Assembly: GCA_022827945.1 (NCBI GenBank)
Contig: JAJEIT010000026.1
Location: forward strand, 1-64,000
DNA length: 64,000 nt
From: Dehalococcoidia bacterium
GTDB taxonomy: Bacteria > Chloroflexota > Dehalococcoidia > Tepidiformales > Tepidiformaceae
Direction of reading: 5' to 3'
Part shown: positions 23,889 through 32,835 of the stretch, in pieces
How the letters are laid out: every line of letters starts with the position of its first letter
How positions within the stretch are numbered: position 1 is the stretch's first letter
Made by a program: the position numbers and the translations under genes
Notes under the pieces: generated by a model
What the model was told of the DNA's origin: nothing
What the model saw: the letters and a program-made list of their open reading frames with translations, nothing else
The model's database searches: none

Positions 23889-24764
23889 ATGTCGATACGC
23901 GTTCGCGCAACCACCCCCACCGACGACCAGGCCCGGGAGGCCCTGCGCGGCAAGCCCGCGGCCGAGCACAAACCCTCGCAGAACGTCGCGAAGCCCGAGG
24001 GTGAGCTCGCCTTCTCCATCTCCGACCTGAGCCTCTGGTACAGCGGCAAGCAGGCCCTCACCAGGGTCGGCCTCGACATCCCCCGCAAGAAGGTCACGGC
24101 CCTCATCGGCCCCTCCGGCTGCGGCAAGAGCACCCTCATCCGCTGCCTCAACCGCATGAACGACCTCATCCCCGGCGTCACCATTGAGGGCAACGTCACC
24201 TACCGCAACGCCGACATCTACGGCTCCGACGTCGACCCCGTCGAGGTCCGCCGCCGCATCGGCATGGTCTTCCAGAAGCCCAACCCGTTCCCCAAGTCGA
24301 TCTACGACAACGTCGCCTTCGGCGCCCGCGTGAACGGCTTCCGCGGCAACCTCGACGACCTCGTCGAGAGCTCCCTGAAGCGCGCCGCCCTCTGGGACGA
24401 GGTGAAGGACGACCTGAAGAAGTCCGGGCTCGCCCTCTCCGGTGGTCAGCAGCAGCGCCTCTGCATCGCCCGCGCGCTCGCCAACAACCCCGACGTCATC
24501 CTCATGGACGAGCCCTGCTCCGCCCTCGATCCCATCGCCACCCTCAAGATCGAGGACCTGATGCGGGAACTGGCGACCGACTACACGATCGTCGTCGTGA
24601 CCCACAACATGCAGCAGGCCGCCCGTGTCTCCGACTACACCGCCTTCATGCTCACGGACGAGGAAATCACGGGGCAGCTTATCGAGTATGCTCCGACCGA
24701 AACGATGTTCACGCAGCCGGCGGATCAGCGCACGGAGGACTACATAAGCGGGCGTTTCGGTTAG
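23889..24764 (+). CDS. pstB: Phosphate ABC transporter ATP-binding protein PstB
   Basis: 291 aa. It powers phosphate import. Walker [11 protein letters not shown] (residues 77-86), a Q-loop in [14 protein letters not shown], signature [15 protein letters not shown], Walker [14 protein letters not shown] and the H-loop VTHNM are all present. An N-terminal extension of about 40 residues ([11 protein letters not shown]) precedes the ABC domain and is longer than in E. coli PstB. Confidence 0.96.
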   Translation: MSIRVRATTPTDDQAREALRGKPAAEHKPSQNVAKPEGELAFSISDLSLWYSGKQALTRVGLDIPRKKVTALIGPSGCGKSTLIRCLNRMNDLIPGVTIEGNVTYRNADIYGSDVDPVEVRRRIGMVFQKPNPFPKSIYDNVAFGARVNGFRGNLDDLVESSLKRAALWDEVKDDLKKSGLALSGGQQQRLCIARALANNPDVILMDEPCSALDPIATLKIEDLMRELATDYTIVVVTHNMQQAARVSDYTAFMLTDEEITGQLIEYAPTETMFTQPADQRTEDYISGRFG

Positions 24765-24778
24765 AAGGGCGGTGCCCC

Positions 24779-25447
24779 ATGTCCCGAGAGCTCTTCCACC
24801 AGGAGCTCACCGACCTCCAGGATGACGTGCTCATCCTCGGCTCCATGGCCGAGAAAGCAGTCGTCGACAGCGTCGAGTCGCTTCGCTCCGCCGACCTCGA
24901 GTGGTCCCAGCGCATCATCAACGAAGATGCCGCCATCAATAAGAAGCGCTTCGACATCGAGGAGCGCGCCATCTTCGTCATTGCCTCCCAGCAGCCCATG
25001 GCTACCGACCTGCGCGCCGTCATGAGCGCCTTCATGATCACCACCGACATCGAGCGCATCGGGGACCACGCCGAGGGTATCGCCCGCATCAACCTGCTCC
25101 TCGGCGCGTCCGAGGACGTCCCCCGCCGCATGGGCTACATCCCCGCCATGGCCGACCGCTCCATCGCCATGCTGAGGGACAGCCTCCAGGCCTATGTCGA
25201 ACGCAACGTCGACGAAGCCCGCCGCGTCTGCGACGCCGACGACGAGGTCGACCGCCTCCAGGACGCCGTCTACGAAGAGACCTTCCGCGGCATGATCGAG
25301 GACCCCTCCACGATCGAGCGCAACACCTACTACCTCTGGACCGCCCACAACCTCGAGCGCATCGCCGACCGCTGCACCAACATCTGCGAGCGTGTCATCT
25401 ACCTGGTCACCGGGCGCATGGAGGAGATCAACGTCTCCAAGTACTAG
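24779..25447 (+). CDS. phoU: Phosphate transport regulator PhoU
   Basis: 222 aa. Two repeated three-helix PhoU domains with the metal-binding acidic patches: TTDIERIGDHAEGIARI in the first and NLERIADRCTNICERV in the second. PhoU restrains PstSCAB and the PhoR kinase when phosphate is ample. Last gene of the pst operon, 14 bases after pstB. No phoR/phoB lies nearby. Confidence 0.95.
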   Translation: MSRELFHQELTDLQDDVLILGSMAEKAVVDSVESLRSADLEWSQRIINEDAAINKKRFDIEERAIFVIASQQPMATDLRAVMSAFMITTDIERIGDHAEGIARINLLLGASEDVPRRMGYIPAMADRSIAMLRDSLQAYVERNVDEARRVCDADDEVDRLQDAVYEETFRGMIEDPSTIERNTYYLWTAHNLERIADRCTNICERVIYLVTGRMEEINVSKY

Positions 25448-25514
25448 CCCGCGCCGGGCCACGCTGCGCCCGTTGCCTGGGCTGGCAGCGTAGGGTTCCC
25501 GGCATGAGGGCCGA

Positions 25515-26849
25515 GTGAACGGAGCGACGGCACTGCTGACACGCATCACCGAGCGGCATCCGTCCCTGCTGTATGCCGACTTCCGGCGCGTCTTCTGGAA
25601 CGCCTTCTTCGCGTCGGCAGCGTTCTGGACCTTGCTGCTCGCCCGCGGCTGGCTCGTGCATGAGCTCACCGGGAAGGGCTTCTGGGTCGGGGCGGTCACA
25701 TTCGCCGGCATGATCCCGCTGGCCCTCTCGGGTCCGATCGGCGGCGCCCTCGCCGACCGCGTCGACCGGCGGCTGATGGCCATCGGGGCCGACGCCGTCG
25801 GCATCCTCGCGGCCGGCGGCCTCGCCGCACTCACCCTCGCCGGGGCCATCGAGGCATGGCACGTGCTGCTGTTCGCGAGCATCGACGGCGTAGGGCGATC
25901 CTTCGGCATGCCCGCCGAGCAGGCGATCGTCCCGAACGTCGTCCGCGAGGAGCACCTGCTCAACGCCGTCGCCCTCTCCGGCATCACCCGCCACGGTTCT
26001 CGCATCGCCGGGCCGCTTCTCGGGGGCGCGCTGCTCACGACGCTCGGCGCGGGATCGGTCTTCGTGCTGTCCGGAGTATTCCTCGCGCTCGCGCTCCAGC
26101 AGCTCGTGCTGCTCGAATACCGCAGCGCGTCGCTTCCGGGCGGTGTCCGCAATGCCATTGCCATCGGCCCCGTGCTCCGCGATGTGCGCGAGGGCGTCTT
26201 CTACGTTGCGAGCGAGCCGCGTCTGATCGTCGTGCTCGTGCTCGTTGGCCTCCACTGCGGGGCGACGATGGCGTTCGACTCGATGATGCCTTCGCTCGCG
26301 ACGTCCGTTGGCGGGGGCGACGTCACCTACAGCAGCATCATCGTGGGCATCGGAGCGGGCGCGATCGTCGGGACGCTCATCATCTCGATGATCCAGAGCG
26401 AACCGGCGCTGGGACGGGTGTTCTTCCTTGTTGGCATCGGGAGCGGTGTCTCGCTGTTCGTGATCGGCATTGCCGCCACGCCGCACATCGCCGTCACCGG
26501 CGGTGTGCTCGCCGGTGCCACCCAGGCGAGCTTCATGGCGGTATCGGTGGTGTTCGTGCAGCGCGTCACCCCCGACGAGTTCCGCGCACGGGTGATGTCC
26601 CTCTACATCATGCTCGCCGCCGGACTGATGGCTTCTGTGAACTATGGATTCGGGTGGCTCTCGGATGACGTCGGCGTACGCCCGTTGCTGATCGTGGCGG
26701 GCACGCTCTGGTGCGCCGGCTTCGCCGCCGCCTCGATGTTCTTGCCCGAGGTTCGCTCGCTCGTGCGCAGCGGAAACTTCCGCGTGGTCCTGCCCCCCGT
26801 GGACGTGTCCGATGCCGCCATGCGTCCCGCGCCCGCCCGCGAGGAATAG
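25515..26849 (+). CDS. MFS transporter (EntS/MFS_3 type)
   Basis: 444 aa with about twelve hydrophobic helices. The loop after helix 2 reads GGALADRVDRRLMAI, the MFS motif A; the fold matches the MFS_3 group of exporters such as EntS. Substrate unknown. The GTG start at 25515 overlaps the TGA of a five-codon frame (ATG AGG GCC GAG TGA) that begins seven bases after TAGGGT, so a tiny leaderless upstream ORF may couple to it. Confidence 0.85.
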   Translation: MNGATALLTRITERHPSLLYADFRRVFWNAFFASAAFWTLLLARGWLVHELTGKGFWVGAVTFAGMIPLALSGPIGGALADRVDRRLMAIGADAVGILAAGGLAALTLAGAIEAWHVLLFASIDGVGRSFGMPAEQAIVPNVVREEHLLNAVALSGITRHGSRIAGPLLGGALLTTLGAGSVFVLSGVFLALALQQLVLLEYRSASLPGGVRNAIAIGPVLRDVREGVFYVASEPRLIVVLVLVGLHCGATMAFDSMMPSLATSVGGGDVTYSSIIVGIGAGAIVGTLIISMIQSEPALGRVFFLVGIGSGVSLFVIGIAATPHIAVTGGVLAGATQASFMAVSVVFVQRVTPDEFRARVMSLYIMLAAGLMASVNYGFGWLSDDVGVRPLLIVAGTLWCAGFAAASMFLPEVRSLVRSGNFRVVLPPVDVSDAAMRPAPAREE

Positions 26850-26878
26850 TCGCTCGAAGAGCCCGACCGGACTCCGCG

Positions 26879-26907
26879 TTGCCCGTGTGGGCGCGCTGGC
26901 CGATACT
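26879..26907 (+). promoter_or_regulatory. Candidate promoter for rplK-rplA
   Basis: TTGCCC and GATACT at 17-base spacing, about 80 bases upstream of rplK. Confidence 0.45.
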
Positions 26908-26913
26908 GAACGG

Positions 26914-26931
26914 GCCCGCCGTATGGCGGGC
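26914..26931 (+). other. Hairpin in the rplK leader
   Basis: GCCCGCC-gtat-GGCGGGC, a perfect 7-bp stem just after the candidate transcription start. It could be part of an L1- or L11-responsive leader, or an mRNA-stabilising 5' hairpin; neither can be shown from sequence. Confidence 0.4.
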
Positions 26932-26987
26932 TATCCGTCTGCGAGCCAGGGCGCTCCGCGGGCAGGGACTAGAGAGAACCGACAGGC

Positions 26988-27413
26988 ATGGCGAAGAAGG
27001 TCCGCGCAACGCTCACGCTCCAGATCGAGGCCGGGAAGGCGAATCCCGCGCCTCCCATCGGCCCCGCGCTCGGCCAGCACGGCGCCAACATCATGGAGTT
27101 CTGCAAGGAGTACAACTCCCGCACGCAGTCCCAGGCCGGGAACATCATCCCCGCCCAGCTCACCATCTACGAGGACCGCTCCTTCAGCTTCGTCCTCAAG
27201 ACGCCTCCCGCCGCCGACCTCCTGCGCAAGGCCGCGGGCGTCGAGAAGGGCGCCGGCGCCTCCAAGATCGAGAAAGCCGGAACCGTCACCTCCGCCGACA
27301 TCCGCCGCATCGCCGAAACCAAGATGCCCGACCTCAACGCCAACGACATCGAAGGCGCCATGAACATCATCGCCGGTACCGCCCGCAGCATGGGCATCGA
27401 CGTCGAGAACTAG
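26988..27413 (+). CDS. rplK: 50S ribosomal protein L11
   Basis: 141 aa. The start [32 protein letters not shown] and the C-terminal RNA-binding part ([23 protein letters not shown]) are universal L11. It forms the GTPase-associated centre with L10/L12. Followed by rplA after 21 bases. The usual secE-nusG genes are not upstream, and rplJ-rplL lie 5 kb away on the other strand. Confidence 0.98.
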   Translation: MAKKVRATLTLQIEAGKANPAPPIGPALGQHGANIMEFCKEYNSRTQSQAGNIIPAQLTIYEDRSFSFVLKTPPAADLLRKAAGVEKGAGASKIEKAGTVTSADIRRIAETKMPDLNANDIEGAMNIIAGTARSMGIDVEN

Positions 27414-27434
27414 CCCGGAGCCTGGAGAACCCTC

Positions 27435-28142
27435 ATGAAGCGTGGCAAGCGGTTCACCACCGCCACCGAGAAGATCAAGAGCGACCAGAAGTACTCCCCC
27501 GAGGAGGCCATCGGCCTCGTCAGGGAGACGGCCACCGCCAGGTTCGACGAGACCATCGAGATGCACATCCTGACGGGCCTCGACCCCCGTCACGCCGAGC
27601 AGCAGATCCGCGGCAGCACCGTGCTCCCCCACGGCCTCGGCAAAGAGGTCCGCATCGCCGTCTTCACCGAGGGCGAGCCCGCCCGCGAGGCCCAGGAAGC
27701 CGGCGCCGACATCGTCGGCGGCGACGACCTCATCCAGCAGGTCCAGGACGGCTTCACCGACTTCGACACCGCCATCGCCACCCGCGAGATGATGGGCAAG
27801 GTTGGCCGCCTCGGCCGCATCCTCGGCCCCCGCGGCCTCATGCCCAACCCCCGCGCCGGCACCGTCGTCGCCCCCGAGGACATCGCCCGCACCGTCACCG
27901 AGGCCAAGCGCGGCCGCGTCGAGTTTCGCCTGGACCGGCTCGCCAACATCCACGTGCCCCTCGGCAAGGCCTCCTTCGAGGCGGACAAGCTGCAGGACAA
28001 CATGGCCACCTTCATCGAGGCCATCAACGAGGCCCGCCCCGACGTGAAAGGCGCCTTCATCCGCTCGGTCACCATCACCAGCACCATGGGCCCCGCCATC
28101 GGCGTCGACGTGAACCAGGCGATGGCCCTCAAGCCCGCCTGA
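27435..28142 (+). CDS. rplA: 50S ribosomal protein L1
   Basis: 235 aa. ETATARFDETIEMHILTGLDPRHAEQQIRGSTVLPHG, GPRGLMPNPRAGTV and SVTITSTMGPAIGVD are characteristic. L1 binds 23S rRNA at the L1 stalk and in many bacteria represses its own operon. GGAG upstream of ATG. A strong hairpin follows the stop. Confidence 0.98.
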   Translation: MKRGKRFTTATEKIKSDQKYSPEEAIGLVRETATARFDETIEMHILTGLDPRHAEQQIRGSTVLPHGLGKEVRIAVFTEGEPAREAQEAGADIVGGDDLIQQVQDGFTDFDTAIATREMMGKVGRLGRILGPRGLMPNPRAGTVVAPEDIARTVTEAKRGRVEFRLDRLANIHVPLGKASFEADKLQDNMATFIEAINEARPDVKGAFIRSVTITSTMGPAIGVDVNQAMALKPA

Positions 28143-28171
28143 GCGAAGCGACCCAGCGCCCCAATCCGCCG

Positions 28172-28195
28172 GTCCGGCTCCTCGAGGAGCCGGAC
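28172..28195 (+). terminator. Hairpin terminator after rplA
   Basis: Perfect 10-bp stem GTCCGGCTCC-tcga-GGAGCCGGAC, 30 bases after the rplA stop. No clear U-run. Confidence 0.65.
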
Positions 28196-28253
28196 GTCAG
28201 TTAACGCCCGTGCGGTCACCCGCTACCATTCCCCTACCAGCAGGAGGTGCCTC

Positions 28254-28817
28254 ATGCCCAGACTCGACGATAGCGGCGCCGGGTTCGCCGGCGTCTACAG
28301 CCAGCACCGCGAGCTCTGGGAGGCCTTCCAGGTGCAGTGGGGCACCATCTGGGAGTACGGCTCCCTCGAGCCCCGCATCCGCGACCTCATCCGCATCAAG
28401 TCCGCCACGCTCCACGCCTGCGACTTCTGAGCGCCCGCGCGCACTGCTGCGGCGCAGCAGGACGGCATGGACGAGGAGATGATCGCGGCCATCCACGACC
28501 CCGAAGCCTCCGACCTCGAACCGCGCGTCAAGCTCGCCATGCTGTTCGTCGAACGCTGGGTCCGGGACGACGCCCGCTCTATCGACGACGGCTTCTTCGC
28601 CGAGCTCCGCGAGCACTTCAGCGAGCGTGAGCTGCTCGAGTTGGCCATTACCACGGGCACTGTCGAGCTCTCCCACAAGTTCAACACCGCCTTCGGGGTC
28701 ATCCCCCGCCACGAGGGCGACACCTACCAGGTCGGCACCCCCGGCGCCCCGCAGTACATGCGCGACCATCTCGCTTCGCTCGGCATCGAGTCGCCCCTCG
28801 CGGCGGCGGATCGCTAG
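28254..28817 (+). CDS. CMD/AhpD-like redox protein, candidate selenoprotein (UGA = Sec59)
   Basis: The ORF track shows only the second half (28467-28817). An ATG at 28254, with GGAGGT seven bases upstream, opens 58 codons in the same frame: MPRLDDSGAG ... RIKSATLHACDF, then TGA (28428-28430), then APARTAAAQQDGMDEE and on to TAG. In carboxymuconolactone decarboxylase/AhpD-like proteins the segment RIKSATLxxCxFC carries the redox CxxC, so the TGA sits at the second Cys, giving CDFU. A hairpin begins 13 bases after the UGA. If read through, the product is 187 aa, a peroxidase or thiol-disulfide type enzyme. Alternatives: a nonsense mutation or sequencing error. The next gene starts one base after the stop. 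Confidence 0.75.
28428..28460 (+). promoter_or_regulatory. UGA codon and SECIS-like hairpin
   Basis: UGA, 13 bases, then CTGCTGC-ggc-GCAGCAG (7-bp perfect stem, or 6 bp with a cggcg loop). The apical loop lies about 21-23 bases after the UGA and contains G residues, within the limits described for bacterial SECIS elements (loop 16-37 bases from UGA). Confidence 0.65.
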
Positions 28818-28818
28818 C

Positions 28819-30321
28819 GTGCCACCGGCGGCGACGGTCCCCGAGCTGCTCGCCGCCGGCGCCCCCGATGCCGTCGCCGTGCAGGGCGCGGGCGGTCGCG
28901 ATGCCACCTACGCCGGCCTCCGCGCCGCCGTCGACGCCCTCGCCGGACAGCTCCGCGGCGCAGGCATCGCCGCCAACGACCGCGTGGCACTCGTGCTTCC
29001 CAACGGCCCATCCATGGCCGCCGCCTTCCTCGCCGCCGCCACTGCCAGCACCGCCGCCCCTCTCAACCCCCGCTACCGCGAGGAGGAGCTGACCCTCTCG
29101 TTCGAGGAGTTGGGCGTTCGCGTGGCTGTCGCCACGCCCGGCGCGGAGGGGATCCCCGCCCTTCCCGGCATCCGCCGCCTCGACCTCCAGGGCGACGGCC
29201 TCGATCTCACCCTCACCGAGAACGGCGCTCCTGTAGCTGCCGCCCCCGGCCCGCCCCCCTCCCCAGACGACGTCGCGCTCGTCCTGCAGACGTCGGGCAC
29301 CACCGCCCGCCCCAAGACCGTGCCCCTCACCCACGCCAACCTCGGGGTCTCCGCCGCCAACATCGCCGAGTCTCTTGCCCTCACCGCCGCCGACCGCTGC
29401 CTGATGGTGATGCCCCTCTTCCACATCCACGGGCTCATCGCGGGGCTACTCGCTCCCCTCTCGGCGGGCGGCGCCGTCGCCTGCCCCGGCGACTTCAACG
29501 CCTTCCGCTTCTTCGAGTGGCTCGATGCCTTCGAGCCGACCTGGTACACGGCCGTCCCGACCATGCACCAGCTCGTCCTCTCCCGCGCCTCGCGCCACGC
29601 CGACACGCTTGCCCGTGCGAACCTGCGCTTCGTCCGCTCTTCCTCCGCGCCCCTCCCGCCGGTCGTCCTCGAACGCATCGAGGAGACGTTCGGCGCGCCC
29701 ATGATCGAGGCCTACGGCATGACCGAGGCGACCCACCAGATGGCCGCCCAGCCCCTTCCGCCCGGCCTGCGCAAGCCCGGCTCCGTCGGCCGCGCCACGG
29801 GCATCGAGATCGCCATCCTCGACCCCGCCGGCGACCCCCTTCCGCCCGGCGGGCGGGGCGAGGTCTCCATCCGCGGCGCGAGCGTCACCGCCGGCTACGA
29901 GGCCAACCCGGAGGCGAACGCCGACGCCTTCACCGACGCCGGCTGGTTCCGCACCGGCGACGAGGGCGAACTCGACGAGGACGGCTACCTTTTCCTCACA
30001 GGCCGCCTCAAGGAGCTCATCAACCGCGGCGGCGAGAAAGTCGCCCCCCGCGAGGTCGAGGAGGTCATTCTCCGCCATCCCGCCGTCCGCCAGGCCGTCT
30101 GCTTCGCCCTCCCCCACGCCACCCTCGGCGAGGACGTGGCCGCCGCCGTCATCCGCAACGAGGGCGCCGAACTCGGCGAGGCCGCCGTCCGCGACCTCTG
30201 CGGCGAGTACCTCGCGCCCTTCAAGGTCCCCCGCACCGTCGTCTTCGTCGACGAGATCCCCGTCGGCCCGACCGGCAAGCTCCAGCGCATCGGCCTCGCC
30301 GAACGCCTCGGCCTCCCGTAG
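28819..30321 (+). CDS. AMP-dependent acyl-CoA/oxalate-CoA-type ligase
   Basis: 500 aa from the GTG one base after the upstream stop. ANL superfamily marks: QTSGTTARPKTVPLTH (residues 157-172, P-loop), YGMTEATHQM near 300, GWFRTGDEGELDEDGYLFLTGRLKELINRGGEK and C-terminal PTGKLQR with the catalytic Lys. These enzymes join a carboxylate to CoA through an adenylate. The TSGTT-RPKxVPLTH form is seen in AAE3/Pcs60 oxalate-CoA ligases, so a short-chain or oxalate substrate is possible. Context with the CMD protein and an enoyl-CoA hydratase suggests a CoA-linked catabolic route. Confidence 0.9.
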   Translation: MPPAATVPELLAAGAPDAVAVQGAGGRDATYAGLRAAVDALAGQLRGAGIAANDRVALVLPNGPSMAAAFLAAATASTAAPLNPRYREEELTLSFEELGVRVAVATPGAEGIPALPGIRRLDLQGDGLDLTLTENGAPVAAAPGPPPSPDDVALVLQTSGTTARPKTVPLTHANLGVSAANIAESLALTAADRCLMVMPLFHIHGLIAGLLAPLSAGGAVACPGDFNAFRFFEWLDAFEPTWYTAVPTMHQLVLSRASRHADTLARANLRFVRSSSAPLPPVVLERIEETFGAPMIEAYGMTEATHQMAAQPLPPGLRKPGSVGRATGIEIAILDPAGDPLPPGGRGEVSIRGASVTAGYEANPEANADAFTDAGWFRTGDEGELDEDGYLFLTGRLKELINRGGEKVAPREVEEVILRHPAVRQAVCFALPHATLGEDVAAAVIRNEGAELGEAAVRDLCGEYLAPFKVPRTVVFVDEIPVGPTGKLQRIGLAERLGLP

Positions 30322-30348
30322 CGGCCACCCCCAGTCACGACCCCCTCC

Positions 30349-30354
30349 TATAAT
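30349..30354 (+). promoter_or_regulatory. -10 box upstream of enoyl-CoA hydratase gene
   Basis: Consensus TATAAT, 32 bases before the ATG at 30387; a GGAG ribosome site follows it. Confidence 0.45.
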
Positions 30355-30386
30355 CCCTGCCACCTCAACCCCCGGAGTGCACCCCC

Positions 30387-31283
30387 ATGCCCGACTACGA
30401 AAACCTGATCCTTGACCGCGCCGGCACCGACGGCCGCGTCGGACGCATCACCCTCAACCGCCCGGAGAAGATGAACGCCCTCTCGCAGGAGCTCCTTTTC
30501 GAGTTCAACGAAGCCCTCCACGACTACGAGGCCGACGACAGCATCCGCGTCATCATCATCAAGGGCGCCGGACGCTGCTTTAGCGCCGGCTACGACCTCA
30601 CTCCACCCCAGGGCCGCGGCGCCGATGCCGTCGTCCGCCGCCACCGCGCCGTCGACGACGAGGGCCGCCGCCTGCTCTGGAACATGCGCACCGGCATGCA
30701 GCAGATCACCGACATCCAGATGTACTACTGGAACATGGCCAAGGTCACCATCGCCCAGCTCCACGGCTACGCCCTCGCCGGTGGCTGCGAGATGGCGATG
30801 ATGTCCGACATGGTTACCGCCGCCGAGGACGTCCGCATCGGCCACCCCGGCGTGCGGGGCCTCGGCGTCGCTCGCAACGGCGCCATCTTCCCGCTCGTCC
30901 TCGGCATGCGGAAGGCGAAGGAGCTGTACTACACGGGCGACAACGTCACCGGCAAGGAGGCCGAGGAGATCGGCATGGTCAACTACGCCTGGCCCGCCGA
31001 CGAGCTCGAGGAACGCACCATCGCCTTCGCCGACCGCATCGCCAACCTGAGCGCCGACCACCTCGCCATCGCCAAGACGAGCATGAACCGCTTCTACGAG
31101 AACATGGGCATCTACTCGTCCATCCGCAGCTCCACCGACCTCGACGCCGCCGGGCAGTTCACCGCCCAGGCGTACGAATGGCAGGACCGCACCCGCCAGG
31201 CCATGGAGAGCGGCGGCGGCCTCAAGGAAGCCCTCGACTGGCGCGACGGCCCCTACCGGGACTACCGCGCCAGCGGGCGGTAG
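30387..31283 (+). CDS. Enoyl-CoA hydratase/isomerase family protein
   Basis: 298 aa crotonase fold. GRITLNRPEKMNALSQEL at the N-terminus, the oxyanion-hole strand FSAGYDLTPPQ and HGYALAGGCEMAMMSDMV near residue 130. Family reactions include hydration of trans-2-enoyl-CoA, isomerisation and retro-Claisen cleavage. The GGCEM segment retains a Glu at the hydratase position. It has its own promoter, 65 bases after the ligase gene, and its stop runs into a palindromic repeat. Confidence 0.9.
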   Translation: MPDYENLILDRAGTDGRVGRITLNRPEKMNALSQELLFEFNEALHDYEADDSIRVIIIKGAGRCFSAGYDLTPPQGRGADAVVRRHRAVDDEGRRLLWNMRTGMQQITDIQMYYWNMAKVTIAQLHGYALAGGCEMAMMSDMVTAAEDVRIGHPGVRGLGVARNGAIFPLVLGMRKAKELYYTGDNVTGKEAEEIGMVNYAWPADELEERTIAFADRIANLSADHLAIAKTSMNRFYENMGIYSSIRSSTDLDAAGQFTAQAYEWQDRTRQAMESGGGLKEALDWRDGPYRDYRASGR

Positions 31284-31383
31284 TGGGTAGTGGATAGTGA
31301 GTAGTGAATGGTGTTTGGGGTTAATCCCTCACCAGCCACCAGCCACCAGCCACCAGCCACCGGCCACCGGCCACTACTCACTA
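31283..31383. repeat. Palindromic element between convergent genes
   Basis: Left arm gtgggtagtggatagtgagt agtgaatggtg; right arm made of five cagccacc units, then ggccaccggccactactcac. Both ends touch the stop codons of the flanking convergent genes. Confidence 0.7.
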
Positions 31384-31941
31384 ATACGGCAGCCCCGGCT
31401 TCCCCAGCAGGGCGCGTGCGAAGGTCGCGCGGCCCAGGTGGCCGTTCGCGTGGCCGATGAGGCCGTGCCCGATCGCCTCCATGCGTGAGATCTCGCCCCA
31501 CGGACGGAACAGCTGGAACGTCGTGATGTACTCGTCGCGCATGTTCGCGATGCGCGGGACCACCGCCTCCTTGAGCGCCTCCGAGTAGCGGTCGAACTCC
31601 TCCGGTGCGGGGAAGCGCAGGTCGTACGCCTCGTCGTCCGTCAGGTTCGTGCCCTGCTCGACGCGCGGCAGGTCCCATGCCTGGTCGAAGCCCTGCACGA
31701 GCCACACTGGCTGCTCCCGGTCGAAGGCGAAGTGGATGATGTTGTCGATCGTGCGCTGCACGTGCCACACGTCGAACCCGATCGAGCTCGTCTTCCGGCC
31801 CTGCGTGTCGCACAGCTCCTCGATGGTCAGGTCCGCTACCGCCAGCTTGCAGTAGTCGAGCACCCGCTCGACCAGCCGCGAGTACTGCGCCTGCACCGTC
31901 GCATCGACCCCCATCCCGGGCAGGTTCCCCGGCCGGGTCAT
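31381..31941 (-). CDS. DinB-fold protein
   Basis: 186 aa from ATG 31941, which overlaps the stop of the upstream hydrolase gene (ATGA). The bundle has FDVWHVQRTIDNIIHFAF with His near residue 55-65 and a C-terminal GHGLIGHANGHLGR, giving the three His of a DinB/DUF664 metal site. Probable cytosolic metal-dependent transferase of unknown substrate. Cotranscribed with the alpha/beta hydrolase. Confidence 0.7.
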   Translation of the reverse strand: MTRPGNLPGMGVDATVQAQYSRLVERVLDYCKLAVADLTIEELCDTQGRKTSSIGFDVWHVQRTIDNIIHFAFDREQPVWLVQGFDQAWDLPRVEQGTNLTDDEAYDLRFPAPEEFDRYSEALKEAVVPRIANMRDEYITTFQLFRPWGEISRMEAIGHGLIGHANGHLGRATFARALLGKPGLPY

Positions 31942-32792
31942 GGCGTGTGCTCCTTCAGGAAGCTGCGAACCGTCTCGATCGTGTCCGGCAGCTTCGCCTC
32001 GCTCCGGCAATCAACGTCGAGGCAGCGCGCGTCGGGTGCGTCTCCGCAGATCTGCTCGGCGATGCTCGTCGGGTGGAATACGTCGCTTCCCGGCAGGATC
32101 AGCAGCGGCGTCTCGCACGAGCGCACGAACGCCTCGTCGACGCTGAAGTAGGGTGGCCGGTCCGGCCAGATGGCGTCCGCGTACCGCTCGATCAAGTCGA
32201 CGTACGCATCCGCGCTCATCGCCCCGATCTCCGCCCGGAACGCTTCGTCGTCGTGGATGCGCCGCGCGAACGGCCCCGCCGCGTTGTTCGCCATGAAGAC
32301 GCGGTTCGCCATCGCCGACTCGACCACCGCCCCCACGCCCTCCTCCCGCGCCAGCGCGAGCGTCGGCTTGAACATGTCCATGAAGGTGTCGACCGAGTTC
32401 GTGTGGTTCAGCCCCACCGGGTCCTGCCCCACCCCGGAGGCGATGCGGTCGGGGACCTCCTCCGCGATGCGCAGGATGAACGCCACGCCGATGCACCCCC
32501 CGAACGTGTGCGCCCGCTCGACCCCGAGGTCGTCGAGCACCGCAATCTGGTCGGCGACCATCACGTCATAGGGCGCAGGCGCCGCGGGCGCGGGGCTCTG
32601 CCCCGCGTTCCGCTGGTCCATCCCGATGACCATGAAGTCGGAGGCGAACTCCGTGAGCGGATTGATCGCGCTCACGGACCAGAAGTCGATCTCGCTGTTC
32701 ACGCCACCCGGCGCGAAGCACAGCAGGGGGAACCCCTCCCCGAACGTCTCGTAGTGAATAACCGCCCCATCGGGCCGCTCGATATCCGGCAT
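31938..32792 (-). CDS. Alpha/beta hydrolase with a Cys nucleophile elbow
   Basis: 284 aa. Hydrolase fold marks: LCFAPGG (oxyanion), VIGMDQRNAGQS, nucleophile elbow TFGGCIGVAFIL near residue 97, and ETPLLILPGSDVFHPT with Asp late in the chain. The elbow is G-G-C-I-G, so Cys replaces the usual Ser, as in dienelactone hydrolases and some thioester-active members. Substrate unknown. First gene of a two-gene operon with the DinB-like protein. Confidence 0.85.
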   Translation of the reverse strand: MPDIERPDGAVIHYETFGEGFPLLCFAPGGVNSEIDFWSVSAINPLTEFASDFMVIGMDQRNAGQSPAPAAPAPYDVMVADQIAVLDDLGVERAHTFGGCIGVAFILRIAEEVPDRIASGVGQDPVGLNHTNSVDTFMDMFKPTLALAREEGVGAVVESAMANRVFMANNAAGPFARRIHDDEAFRAEIGAMSADAYVDLIERYADAIWPDRPPYFSVDEAFVRSCETPLLILPGSDVFHPTSIAEQICGDAPDARCLDVDCRSEAKLPDTIETVRSFLKEHTP

Positions 32793-32835
32793 GCGCCACC
32801 TCCAGCGCGCCGGATTCTAGCGACTTGGGCCCGAC

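Noticed and set aside
28467-28817. Stand-alone 116-aa CMD protein as given by the ORF track
   Set aside because: It would lack the redox CxxC and a ribosome site. The upstream in-frame segment with a Shine-Dalgarno site supplies both.
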